From: Acanthacorydalis orientalis
Taxonomy: Eukaryota > Arthropoda > Insecta > Megaloptera > Corydalidae
DNA: 64,000 nt
Direction of reading: 5' to 3'
NCBI GenBank assembly: GCA_034766995.1
Contig: CM068314.1
Coordinates: 37,953,208-38,017,207 of the forward strand
The position numbers and the translations under genes are program-made. Below the pieces are notes generated by a model. It was not told the DNA's origin. It saw only the letters and a program-made list of their open reading frames with translations, and searched no databases. Below are positions 23,951 through 37,130 of this stretch, one piece after another. The first letter of the stretch is position 1; every line of letters begins with the position of its first letter.

Positions 23951-24663
23951 GTAAAATAAATTATTATTTTTCAAGAAATATGATTTGAAGTAGTATTAAG
24001 TGTTAAAGTATATCTAATATAATATACAGCTCATTATGTATGATATGGGTATTTCCGTTCGCAGTGAATTACTTGACTTGTTTTTCACTGTACGGAAAAC
24101 GTTTTCTGTGAAGACATAACAAACATCTTGAATAATTTAATATAATGAATGTTTGCGAATGCAATGTATAAATAAACAAGATGTATTACTAAAATACTTG
24201 TGTTAAGCATGATTTCGTTTATTATTTAATTAAAATACAAGTTTCTTAGTAATAAACAAATTATTAACAATAGCTGTTAACAAGAGAAACATCTCTTCAA
24301 ATTTCGTTATTTTATAAGATAATTTATATCTGTTTATTTGTTACTTTTACTTGAAAACATGTATTGTGATTTTCTTACATATTATACATATATGTATACA
24401 GGGCCCGGGGAAAAAAGCTCACAGATTTTAAAAGTTAAGAAAAAAGGCATGATAAATGCTACTCAAAATTTTATTACATAATCTAAAAGTGTACAGGACA
24501 GTTAATTTTCCATTAGTTTTTAATGTGATATCGTTCAGATGGTGGCCTTCATTCGCGATTCATATTTGTAGTCGATTTATGAAGTTTCATATCACTCTTT
24601 TTCGGCGTTATCGATGCAATTTCATGGCATATACCAGCCTTTATTATCAATCAACAATTTAAT

Positions 24664-24720
24664 ATGCAGTATGTGGAGAAAATAGAAGCAGTTTTAAAGG
24701 TAAAAGGGGGCTATGTGGTG
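24664..24720 (+). pseudogene. Possible Tc1-like transposase C-terminal scrap
   Basis: One plus-strand frame reads YVEKIEAVLKVKGGYVVH then stop, reminiscent of the Tc1 ending MPRRLEAVIKAKGGHT-Y. The surrounding 24395-24830 is less AT-rich. The match is short and may be coincidental. Confidence 0.25.
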
Positions 24721-25096
24721 CACTGAGTTACAGAAAACATCAAACATTGCACGCGAACCCAAAAATGTATTCACACACTAAGAAAGGTGAAATAATTTCT
24801 ATGCGTAATACGAGTGATATAGGTAAAAATACAAATAGTTGGTACTTTTCTTATATTTAATTATACATGATTATGTGTAGTGTATGCATCTGGGTGTGAT
24901 ATTTGTGTTTGACAATTCACCCGAGAACCTGAATAACTAATGTTATGTTTGTATACTGTTTTTGTGAAAAATTTTCAAAATTCGACTAATCTCAAATATT
25001 AAACAAATTACAATCTTAAAATCTAATTTATGAATTAGCTTAAAATTAGGTGAATTAATAACAATCAGTTTTAATGTAATTGTTTAAAGATGATAT

Positions 25097-25170
25097 ATAT
25101 AAATATATATATATATATACACACATATATACATATACATACCTATATATATATATATATATATATATAA
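25097..25170. repeat. Compound TA/CA array
   Basis: TA units mixed with CACATA, CATACA and CCTA. Confidence 0.9.
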
Positions 25171-27163
25171 ACCTGTGCAATTTGTATATCGTTTCTCTGA
25201 AACCAACTGTATTTTATCGTTCATGTACAAATAAATTGTTCAAACTGTTAATGTATTTACCTTGTTTGAAATGATTGGTTTCTGTGTAAAATGACGCGAC
25301 AGTATATGCACAAACATCGTTCAGCACGATTTAATTTTTACGGTTGGATAACACACATATTGGTTTACACATAACGGAAAAAGCATATGAGTTGACACAA
25401 AACGATAGACAAAATTTTACTGAATATAAATTATAATATAGATAAAAGCGACGTGTAGTAATTTAAATTTTGTAATATAAAACACGTTAAACAAATTGTG
25501 ATGTTAGATTTGTAACATTATGGAACTATTTAAAAGCTTAACTGATAAAAAAGGATAGTGATTGTATCTATATATATATTATACACATTCTAACATGTAT
25601 GGTATCTAAATTCAACAATTTAGTTAAAAGGAATCATTTATTTATGTCCAATGTATGTTCATTAAAAGCTGAGTAAATATGAGTAACAGATGTTATTTTT
25701 AGAAGTTAAAAAAATCTACAGAAATGAAATATGGTAGTTAATTTTATTGACGTTTCAACTAAAAAAAGTACAATAAATAATATTATTTTTCGTTCAAAAA
25801 TATTTCAAATCTGTAACACCGAATTAAATAAGTTTCTTTTAATGAAGTGAACAAAAAAAACTTAAAGATATTTATTATTTGAAAAAGTATTTTAGTAGTA
25901 GAGATATTTCATATTTAATTATGGAAGTAAATACTGTATTAATAAAAAAAGATGTAATCAGTGAAAATATAACCATTCTAGTAAGACAGTAGAGAATTCA
26001 AGCATATTACTTTTCGCCTAAGTATTATATTAAATTAAAATTAAATATTGAATTTTTCATTTATATTATTCTCTATTCTGTACGTTTATTTTGATTATAA
26101 AACTTAATTAACAATGTTTTATACTTATACTCGATGATTTGTATAATACATTTTTTATGCAATAAACATGTTTAGAATATAATATTTTAACTCGAATATA
26201 GCGAGCTCGGATATAACAAGTACCGATATAATTGATAAATTGATTGTAAACATAGATTTTATTTCGTTTTTATTCCTGAAAAAACACACATTTTTATAAA
26301 CGAACTAGTTTCCCAAATATATGAAACTAATTTGGTTTTTATTCAGAATTTTAAACTTTCTTTATTTGGTAGTAAAATAGACATTTAGACCTGATCGAAG
26401 ATAAGTGTCCTTTCTATCCCTAAAACAGAATCGTGTCTGACTATATTATTAGTGTTTTAACTACATTGCTCTCAAATATAAATTTATATTAAATAAAGCC
26501 TAGAATATATTTATATTGTTTCTAAGTATGTAGTTACTTAAATTTTACATTAATATATGCTTTAGGACCTTAACTAGTTTCTGGCATAACTTACAAACAT
26601 GTTATTGAGATTTATATAGAAATAAATATTTTTAGGCAAAATTTACTTGTTAATATAACAAACAATAATTTTAACAATTAAATATAAACCGTTTCTCAAT
26701 CCTCAATATAACAAAGATGAATTTATTAAAAAAAATATTTTTTCGAACTTACAAAAACTACTACTAAACAAAATTAAAATATGATGTATTAACTTTCAAC
26801 TAATTACTGTAAATATTTTTTTTACGAAAAAAATATAATTTTAAATAGATAATATATTAAAATAAATTTATTTTTTTTTGATTATATACTTCGTATTTCT
26901 TCAAATAAATATATTTATTACCATTTCAAAAAGAAAATTAAATACTTAAAATAAACGCTGAAACAGAGTAATAAAGGGATTATTTTGAGATTTTATATGT
27001 AAGAATAAATTTATTAAATACATTCTTAATGCCTAATTTATAATAAAATAAACTTTATAAAAGTATATCAACGTTCCCAGTTTTGAAAATATTTTAAATA
27101 TAATTACGACATTTAAATATTCTTCATATTTACCTGATAAATTTCATAAACTCTTAAAATGCA

Positions 27164-27167
<4 letters not shown>

Positions 27168-27221
<54 letters not shown>
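27168..27221. repeat. (TA)n microsatellite
   Basis: TA units with one GTA break. Confidence 0.95.
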
Positions 27222-27623
27222 GTGAACGGTTCTTTGAAATAAAACATTTATTCATATTTTTCATGTTATATTCATTTTTTAATATTTTAAAACAATACCA
27301 GTAACGAAAATTAATTATAGCTTTACGTTCTAGTTATTTTAATATTAAAACTTCCTGTATAAATTTAAAGCAGCATGAAGCAACTACAATGCATTTACAG
27401 TAAATTTGAATTGTATTTGCATTTACTGACATTTTATGCACAATAAATTTAAAAACGTTAATATCATTTTGTAATACTTGAATACACAATAAGGTAGTAC
27501 TCGTTAAGACTTCCCAGAACTTGCATTTAATGAGACAAAAAATATAAATTAAATACTTTTCCAAACCAGTAAAAAATTTCCATGACTTAATCATATAAAT
27601 ACGCATATAAACATATATACATG

Positions 27624-27629
27624 TATGTG

Positions 27630-27697
<68 letters not shown>
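27624..27697. repeat. (TA)n-(GA)n-(TA)n array
   Basis: TA, then GA, then TA units. Confidence 0.93.
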
Positions 27698-27701
<4 letters not shown>

Positions 27702-28134
27702 CATTTTGTGTAAATACTATTGAAATTATAACTTTTGTGTACATTGAAATTTGTGTTTTACTTTTATTAATTTTCAGTAAAAGCTTACATTTAACTTTCT
27801 TAGTCTCTTATGGATTTATTTAACTTTATTGTTCGACAAAACTTTTCATTTGCTTTCTTATAAGGAATGAAGAAATAATTACTTCTGAATAGTTGGCAAA
27901 ACTTTTATTTTACTTCGCTACTTTTATTATTAATTATTACTTTTACCTAAATTTAATACAACTTTATAAATAATTTATTTAATGGGATTTTTGTTAATTT
28001 TTAAATCTTTATACGAATACAACCATTTATTTGGTAATGAAATTATTATAACTATTTGTACTTATTATTTTTACAAATTCGTATTTATTATTATTATTTT
28101 TGATATATTTAATATATTTTAATCCAATAATATA

Positions 28135-28135
28135 C

Positions 28136-28172
<37 letters not shown>

Positions 28173-28179
28173 AATATAT

Positions 28180-28216
<37 letters not shown>

Positions 28217-28217
28217 G
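28135..28217. repeat. (TA)n-(CA)n-(TA)n array
   Basis: Two TA blocks around CACATAAATATACACACACA. Confidence 0.93.
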
Positions 28218-29425
28218 TATAATTAAAAGAACAGTATAAATATTTTAAATTAATACCCAAGCACTTGTAATAACAATTTGAATAATTTCCATATAATTTC
28301 ATGACCATTATTTACAATTAGACATACAACTATTTAAATACAATTACATCCCATTGTGTTTCATTTATTAACTAAGTTTTCGAATAAACAAACTAAAATA
28401 TAATAAATTTAAATCATTTACATCACTTTGAAAATTACTGTGTCATTAATATATTTTAAAAATATAATTTATTTGATCAATATGTCATTAAACGAATCTG
28501 TAATGTGTAGAGGCATTCAAAACGAATAAGAACAGGAAAATGATTCATTTTTTTATTACAATAATGCAGATAGAGTAGCTGAAATAGAAAATAAAATTTC
28601 TTAAAAAATAACTTTTGGTATTAATTAGTTCATATAAAACAACAAGCTTACTTTTAGGCATACAATATTTATTAAAGAAAATTTCTAGTTAGGCTAAGCA
28701 AATATTTGTATTTTTTAGATGAAATATTATATTTTTTTACATGTGTCTATGTATTTTTGTCATAATATCTATTTATTAATTAAATATTTCTAAACGGATA
28801 CAAGATGGTATTCTTTTTAAAACTGTAGTTCATTTTTTTGTTGATCATTTGGTGAAAATTGATACTTGAAGGCTTCCATTTAGAGAATTCCAAGTACAAA
28901 ATTACCTCTGAATATAGAACATTTTTGATCATTTTTAATAAGAAAATCTGTTTTGAGTAAATATTACAGATTATATTCCATGATAGATAATTAACAAAAC
29001 GGCATTAAAGAGAAGAATACAGAATTCTTTTATACAAAACACAATATTATTAAAAGTCGTATGGTTTTCTGTTAAACTATATTTATAAACCAATTCTAAG
29101 AAGATATACTTTTTGTTTTAAAAATAATCCAATACATGCTTTATTAATAGAAAAATATTTTATTAAAATATTAATTTGTATAATATTAAATAAAATAATT
29201 TTAGAACAAGATTTTTTTTATAGAAGATTGAACGTTTTAAATATATTAAAATATAACCAAAGAAAATATCATTTTTTCATTTATATTAAAAATTAAAATT
29301 TTTTAAATTACTTCCAATAGACAAAAAATATTTCTACAGAATTCTTATAACATTGAACTCAATTATTGAATTGGTTGAGTTTTTATAGAAATGTAATCAT
29401 TAAAAAATAATAATATACGATTTTG

Positions 29426-29428
<3 letters not shown>

Positions 29429-29485
<57 letters not shown>

Positions 29486-29578
29486 ATATCAATTACTTTT
29501 TATAGCAACTCACAAATGTTCCAAAAAAATCTATTTCAAAAAAACATGTACATAGAAATGAGGGTTGTTTTCACTATA

Positions 29579-29611
<33 letters not shown>
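29429..29611. repeat. Two (TA)n microsatellites
   Basis: TA runs at 29429-29482 and 29579-29611. Confidence 0.93.
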
Positions 29612-29614
<3 letters not shown>

Positions 29615-29948
29615 ATAATCTATTAAAAAGTAGATAGAGAGAAAAATGTATATGCTGTGCATATTGATATAGTCATAAACTCTTATTTATGACGATTGGT
29701 AGTTGAAAATAAATTATAAAAAAATATATACTCTTCTGTACTGAATGTAAAGGCAATCGGTTGTAAAGAGGAAAAACATACAAGAGTAGTATGTATAGCA
29801 GTGTCAACCTGTTGGTTTCTAACAATCAGGTGAATTCCTTGCCACTGAAATTCTTCAAGAGATTTATATTGAAAAATTCATTCATTCAAAAGACTTCGAT
29901 TTACGAGCACTTTTCATGATGAAAATGTTATGAACATCGCATTTCCTA

Positions 29949-29962
29949 GAATATATATATAT

Positions 29963-30034
<72 letters not shown>

Positions 30035-30087
30035 TATATAATATATATATATAATATATATATATAATATATATATATAATATATAT

Positions 30088-30179
<92 letters not shown>
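29949..30179. repeat. Long compound TA array with regular AA interruptions
   Basis: About 230 bp made only of TA units. In its first two-thirds, units of the type (TA)nA are repeated many times, so AATATAT junctions recur at nearly regular spacing. The longest TA-type tract in the window. Confidence 0.9.
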
Positions 30180-30181
<2 letters not shown>

Positions 30182-30897
30182 TAGATAGATAAGAAAGATG
30201 AATTCCGGGAATTCTTTTTTTCAATTTTAATTTATATATTAATTCCCCTTATATGTGATTTTCATTATGTATTTTCTTATTTCTAAAGTAGTAACAATTT
30301 TATATATTAAAGAATATTCTTTTTCACAAATACAACTAAAATATTAAATTCATCAATATGTGTTAATTTACTAATATCTCTTATGTTCATTTTTTATAGT
30401 AATTTTTCAAGATTATTTTTTTAATATAAACTACATTTCAATGGTTCTCATTTCTACGATTATCTGTACTATACATTAAATTAACTGTAAGGGATAGTTT
30501 TATATATTTTTTTAAAAAAAGAAGACTCCATTGATCTTAATAGATAGAAAATATAAATTAACATATTACATTGTCAGATACATTTATTTTTTACTACATT
30601 TTAAAATCAAGCTATGTTTGTAATTTTATGAATATATGCAAGTTTAATATTAAAGTTGTATTTTATACATGGCATAGTTTTTGTAAATGTGCTTTTCAAT
30701 AAATGTTTTATTCTTTTAAATAAAGAAGCTTTAATATTTTGTACTTAAACTTATCGAATAATTTTAGATCTTATAAACTTTTTTCTGTCTTGTACTATTT
30801 ATATATTATTTATGGGAATATTTAAATATGTTCTTCTGAATTACAAATTGTTTTATAGTTACAATATTTAAATTGATATTTACACTATTCATTACAA

Positions 30898-30954
<57 letters not shown>
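30898..30954. repeat. (TA)n microsatellite
   Basis: Uninterrupted TA units. Confidence 0.95.
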
Positions 30955-30956
<2 letters not shown>

Positions 30957-31856
30957 CAACGATAATAAATGCCATACAATAGTGAATTGTATTTTCTTCT
31001 AGGTACTTATGTAGTTCTGTAGTTTGGTTATTTTCTGGTACGAAAATATAATATCGTAAATAATACCTGTATATATGTGAACCTTGTGTACACTTTTCAC
31101 AAATGGATAATTCATTCGTCCCACAAACCATAAAAAATTCTAATCAGAAACGTTCAATAAATAATATTTGACAATTTTTGATTGTTACTTATGCACATTT
31201 TGATTGCTATTATATCATCTTAATAGCATTAAAGTATTATATAAAAAAATCTGAGAATGTACCATCGCCATCGAAATATCCATAAACAATAATCAAAAAT
31301 TATTGATAAGTATTCATTGAATATTATTGTTCTGAAAATATTGTTGTGCTTTGTAGATTAAAAATATAATTCATAATTTATTTTTGAAATTAAATTTAAT
31401 TACAATTCCAGAACTATCTTGCGAATGCCACTATTATTTTTTTTCGTATTTACTGTCCACCGTTTTGTAGATTTCTTTGAAATCATAGGAAGACCCAGCG
31501 ATAAAAATCAAAAATGATATTAAGTTTAGCTTATTACTTTTCTTATCTTATATAATTATAAAATTAAACATGAAAATAATTTATATGATTATTATTTCTA
31601 TATAGGTTTAGTATTAAAATTACTTTTAACAATATATTTTATCAATAACTGACATTTGCTTAATTAGTATTATGTTTATGTTCATGTATAATTTTTGATT
31701 TGTACAAAATTTAGAATGAAAATTGTCATGTAATACAATACCCATGTAATTCAATGTTCATTGTAATACATTGCCTTAAGGCAAGGTGTGTAATTAAACA
31801 GAACCTCAATATATTGTGTGGGTATTAACGTTACAATTAATGCGTCTAATTTTTGT

Positions 31857-31857
<1 letters not shown>

Positions 31858-31912
<55 letters not shown>

Positions 31913-31919
31913 ACATATA
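31858..31919. repeat. (TA)n microsatellite
   Basis: TA units flanked on both sides by GTATAC, forming a symmetrical block. Confidence 0.93.
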
Positions 31920-32260
31920 CAAAGAAAGAGGTATCTATATACTTAATCGTTATATATAATAAATTAAATTTGAATATATTATACATTTCCGTAGACATTT
32001 TACAATGACAAATTAATATTTAATAGAAAAAAGTATTATGAACATCTGTTTAATATATTTTTATAGAAAATAAAATCACTTCTATAAAGAAAAATTGAAA
32101 TACTTAGCGGACGAAATAATATAATATGTAAAATTAAAACAAAATGAATAGTTGAAAAATATATCGGAAGCAATAAAATATATAATGAAAAAGTTGATTT
32201 AATATTTTCTTAATAGGAGAATATTCACAAAAAAACAAGTTAATTATCAAGTATTATATA

Positions 32261-32261
<1 letters not shown>

Positions 32262-32329
<68 letters not shown>
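32262..32329. repeat. (TA)n microsatellite
   Basis: Nearly pure TA, about 68 bp. Confidence 0.95.
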
Positions 32330-32334
<5 letters not shown>

Positions 32335-32384
32335 GTATTGGAATGAATGTGGGAATGAACAGTCATAACTATCGTAAAAATAAC

Positions 32385-32935
32385 TTTTATTTAACCATCT
32401 TCCGGTATTGAAAAAAGTTTCAATAACAATATTTCAGTTCACACACTGAAATACTATTGACAGGGTAAAAGATCATCTCAAACCATCAAGAACATGCGCT
32501 GCTAGAGTTTCAAGTGAGGCTATACTGTGAACCGACCACAAGACGACCGGCCATGAATTCAATTTGTGCGTCGACTTCACTCCTGCTCTTATATTCTCTT
32601 TTTTCTTGTCCACTTTTTCGTGTTCTTTTGCTAAGCTTCTACAATATTCATTTAACGCTTCCAGCCTGAGAATGTCAGGCTTGCACGAGCGGCTTCTTGC
32701 TTGTGTGATGTTCTCTGAACGTTTTTATTAGGAAAATACATAAAAGTTTTTACGGCTATGAGGTAGAGTGTTGTCGAGCTTTTCAATGTTTCGCATTTTT
32801 TCTTTTTTCCTAGTCGATTATCGTTGAAAACATTGTCTGCCGTCTGACACGTAGATTTGAAACGAGTTATCGATTGATTTATTTTTAAATGGGTGCACTG
32901 ACGACCTTTCATTTATAACCACTTCCGGCTTTTTT
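32385..32935. other. Less AT-rich island of unknown role
   Basis: A stretch visibly richer in G and C than its surroundings. It contains a 9-bp hairpin at 32430-32453 and, on the minus strand at 32912-32652, an 86-codon frame beginning MKGRQCTHLK with no recognised domain. It may be a 5' exon, a regulatory element or an old mobile-element fragment. Confidence 0.35.
32430..32453. repeat. Hairpin: TATTTCAGT arms
   Basis: TATTTCAGT, six-base loop TCACAC, then ACTGAAATA, a perfect inverted repeat with 9-bp arms. Confidence 0.65.
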
Positions 32936-34279
32936 ATTTTGTTCACTATGTATCGTAATTGATTTATGAAAATGTCAACTTAATACAGAAATTACACTTT
33001 AATAGACGTGAGTCAGTTCCATTTTAAAATAGAATTCTATGACGTAAAAATTATATATAAAGGAAAAATGGTTATAAAAATAACAAGAAGAATGAATTTT
33101 ATTTTAGAAATACATTTAAAAAAGTTTAATTTGCTATACACATTTAATATCATATTCTTTATGTATTAAAAGGATTACAGTAAAGCAGTTTTACTGAATT
33201 CTTTTTATAAATTACCAAATCTTGTTATAAATATCGTGTTTAAAAATTACATTGTTTTAAAAAATCTCAATTCAATTTTACTTACGGTTTTTAGAAAACA
33301 AATTCCTGGTTATAAAATACTTTTAGTTAAGTTATATATACTATTTTTCCAAATTTATTGTCTTTCATTAAAAAATTCGATTAGAAATTCTTATTTAAAA
33401 AATTATTAGAAATTTAATAATTATAAACTATTTTCAATACTCATTTAATGAAAACAGTTGATATTTTTATTTCCATTTTATATATAATTTTTGATGTAAA
33501 GCAAAATTCAAACTTAATTTTTTTTATGAGACTCTTTCTTTTAATGATCGATTTTAAAACTTGTCATTAAAATCATGTAAATTTATTTTCTATACTAACA
33601 ATCTAACTCTATTTATCTACTTATTTAGAAAGACAACATAAATAAGAAACATATATATGCTATTATCTGGAAAGTATTTGATGCCTTGAATCAATAAAAG
33701 GCCAAACTATCATACCTCTTCTCTGTCCTTATCATAAATATAAATATATATAATATTTCCTTAAACCGTACGAACAGAAAATATTCATCCAATGAATGTC
33801 GACTTTAATATTAAATTATTTGTCTATTCGAACAGATTCAAAATTGATTACACATTAATAAATTGTTAAATATGTTGTTGACGTGTACATTAAAACTTCT
33901 TAGTAAATGGAATTCTATAACATGTACTGTTTTGTAAATGACATGACCGCAATAACGAACAATCAAAAGTTAGTTAACTGTATCTCTATATTGTAACTTC
34001 TGTACGTTATAAATTGTATATTGACTAACGAGCTTCTGTGTTAATAGAATATATGTATATTATTTATTTGTGGATGAATACTTTACTTATATGTGTAAGT
34101 ATACGTTTGCAACATTGAAATACATTCGTAACACACAAGTTTGCTGACCAGAACTTTACCGAAATCATAACATTAATTAATTAATTACTATTCTTGCTTC
34201 AGCCAAATTTTCAACAATTGTCGTTATATTGCTTTCAAATTCATTCATTCATACATATCTACTTACATACGTACATGTA

Positions 34280-34280
34280 C

Positions 34281-34348
<68 letters not shown>

Positions 34349-34456
34349 CCCTCTCATGGTGTACAACGAAAGAGGTGATACGATTTCAACGTCAAGCTCA
34401 TGACATTTATTTAAAATATTGTATTTACTGAATCTTTAGATTAAAAAAATTATACA

Positions 34457-34514
<58 letters not shown>
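34280..34514. repeat. (CA)n-(TA)n and (TA)n arrays
   Basis: CA/TA at 34280-34347 and TA at 34459-34514. Confidence 0.93.
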
Positions 34515-34520
<6 letters not shown>

Positions 34521-34557
34521 GGTGTCAACCAATCAGAATAGAGACCATGCGATATCC

Positions 34558-34576
34558 ACCAATCAATGCGATTGGT
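34558..34576. promoter_or_regulatory. Inverted CCAAT-type repeat
   Basis: ACCAATC-AATGC-GATTGGT, a perfect 7-bp inverted repeat holding CCAAT on each strand. Another CCAAT lies about 30 bp before it (34529-34533), and a run of nine G lies shortly after (near 34609). CCAAT is the known NF-Y core, but use as a promoter here is inference. Confidence 0.3.
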
Positions 34577-35556
34577 AATGATTTACGGGCTACTTGTAGA
34601 GTGTTACGGGGGGGGGACGTTAGGAGGAGATTCATTATGAAAATTTTATTATGGAATTATTTTTCATATATAGCAAGATAATAAATTGAATAAAAGTTTA
34701 TACTTTATTTTTCAATTATGGAAGTATCACAATATTAACTTCATTTCATTTATGTAATCGATCATTTTTTTAATACTTATTTATTAATATTTATTAATGA
34801 TCAGTGTAGTAAATAACTTTTTTAAATAAATATAGAAAATTAAAGTAAATTTGTTATTATCTCCTCATATTAAAATATATTTAAAATTGACACAAAAGTT
34901 TCGTTAATAAATATCATTAATTAATTGATCAAAATTAAATTTAATATAAAAAACATAATTGTTCGTAAATAATTTATTTTAAAAGTCACATTAAGCGTTT
35001 CTTACAAAACCTATATAAAATATTGAATACATTTATTTTCGTAAATCAATTAATTCATAATGAAAGTCAAGAAAAGCGTAAAAAAATACATTTAACCTTT
35101 GTGAAAAATGTATATATCTTTTAACAGAATGATTGAAAAGATATTTAATATTATGTTTGAAACAGGATCTTAAATTATTAGAAACAAAAGATAAATAATA
35201 ATATAAAACTGTATTAATAAAAAATCATTTACGTGTAAACTTTATAGAAATGTAATAAACGAGAGATAATCTTTATCAATGTATATTAGTGATCTAGTGA
35301 TTTCGTATCTGTAAGATGAAATTATAAATGAATTAGGTCGAAAATCATTCACGCAGTATTTCCGTACACACAAAAACACCAACCAGTTCTGTATTTTCAA
35401 TACTAGTTATTATTTGTATTATTACTTGCTATGACGACAGAGTTGCGACCGATTTCTAAAATTACATTAGCTGGAAGTAATTGAATTTGCGCATGGAGTT
35501 TCGCATAATGTAGAAAACTCATAGCGCTGGAAACACGCTTGTTTTATTTTGAGAAA

Positions 35557-35784
35557 TTAACCGTTATAGTCAATTTTCACCGATCTGCCAACGATAACTG
35601 CAATCGTTTCACAAGTAACTTTTCTCAGCCGGATTAAAAGTTTATTGATTCTATGAGACTCGTTACGCAATGTTTTCAGAACAGAATCTTCGTCTGCTTC
35701 GAACGTAATTGAAACTTTAGACGGGGATTGTCTAATTGAATCAATAAGGGTAATATCAACGGATTGACGTCTTTCGAGTCGGAC
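35557..35784 (-). other. Unrecognised 75-codon reading frame in a less AT-rich island
   Basis: A stop-to-stop minus-strand frame without an ATG. It begins just after a TAA and ends GRSVKIDYNG then TAA. It includes VSITFEADEDSVLKTLRNES and KLLIRLRKVTCETIAVIV. Residue use is varied and charged, unlike the Ile/Tyr/Lys/Asn runs of chance frames in this DNA. A possible acceptor CATTAAG overlaps the upstream stop, so it could be an exon. I do not recognise the family. Confidence 0.3.
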
Positions 35785-35901
35785 TTAATGCGTGAGAATT
35801 TTTTCACGAGAAGCTTTATTTAAGACTCTCTTTTTTAATGTTTATTTTTATTAGATTTTGATTAATAATAATTAAATTATTTCATTTAATAAGAGAAAAA
35901 A

Positions 35902-35935
<34 letters not shown>

Positions 35936-37077
35936 CCACACACATACTTACATACATATATAATAGACACGTGTCATATAAAATATACATTAAATATATA
36001 TTAAAGTTCAAAGATTCAAATATAATGGAATTTCTAAAAAAAGACTGTAATTGATAGTAGTGTACGACTTATTTTTTAACACTCAAGCCTAACATTGAGT
36101 GTAAAAAAATATTTTTAATGAAAAAAGTTTATTTTATAATAAGACGTGGATGTATATTTTAATATAAGGAAATATTCTTAAAGATCCCAAGTAATTTCTT
36201 TAAAAATTGATTATTTAAAAATATTATTTAATTACTATATTATCAATTAATATAAATTCGAACAGAATTAAGAGATTTATGTTCTAATTAATACATAATA
36301 ACTACAAATATAATATAAAAGCTAAATAGTAGAAAAATATATTTAAATGAATATTTAAAATAAGTTCTTATCAAATGAAAAAGTTGAAAAATAAAATTAA
36401 CACCGCTGTCAATTTTATACTCATAGATTTATAACAAATGTTTTCTTTTTCTTTAAAAATTAAGTACTATACAATGAATTTTTACTTAAAATTAATCGAA
36501 GTTTTTATTAAAAAGAATAAAAATATGTAAATTTAATTATATTCATTAGTATTAAATTTAATTACATATTTTTTTTAACTGCTTTATAATAAAATAATGA
36601 TATATTTATAATAGTGCGCTTGTAGATTTTACGATTGTTCTAGATAAATATATTTTTTTTTTCATATATTTATAACTTTAAAAGAAGTTTTATAATTCAC
36701 AGTCTTGTTTTTTAAAATTCTAAAAAATAATATTTATAAATTTCAAAGATAAATAATCATTTGAAATTGAGAACTTAATAACAATCATACTTTTGACATT
36801 CACATAAAAAATAAGGACAATATTTCTATGAATAATACGGATAAACTTCCAATTGCTATCAAGTTATTTATTCACTGCATGAAATTAAATTCAGTTTGTT
36901 TCAATACAGCATTTTTATCTTACCTATTTTTTGTTTTATAATGTCAGTAACTTCTTAAGACGTAGGTTAATTAAAAATACTACTTATTCGCATTGATCAA
37001 TTAATATTTAATATTCATAAAAGTGAAACAGATTTTTTTGGAACTACATATAGAAATATATTCATACAAGCTCTCTG

Positions 37078-37088
37078 TTTCTCTCTCT

Positions 37089-37126
<38 letters not shown>
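37078..37126. repeat. (TC)n-(TA)n microsatellite before the LINE relic
   Basis: TC units followed by TA units, immediately 5' of the retrotransposon fragment. Confidence 0.92.

Positions 37127-37130
<4 letters not shown>

Larger units (their letters stand above)
23360..32384. other. Upstream of the serotonin receptor exon: intron or intergenic
   Basis: No exon coding TM1-TM2 of an amine receptor was found on the minus strand. The stretch is AT-rich with many TA arrays. A possible Tc1-like scrap lies near 24670. It could be part of a very long intron. Confidence 0.5.

Noticed and set aside
29949..30224. 92-codon frame of almost only Ile and Tyr
   Set aside because: Simple translation of a TA microsatellite; the same holds for about 25 other Ile-Tyr-rich frames across the window.
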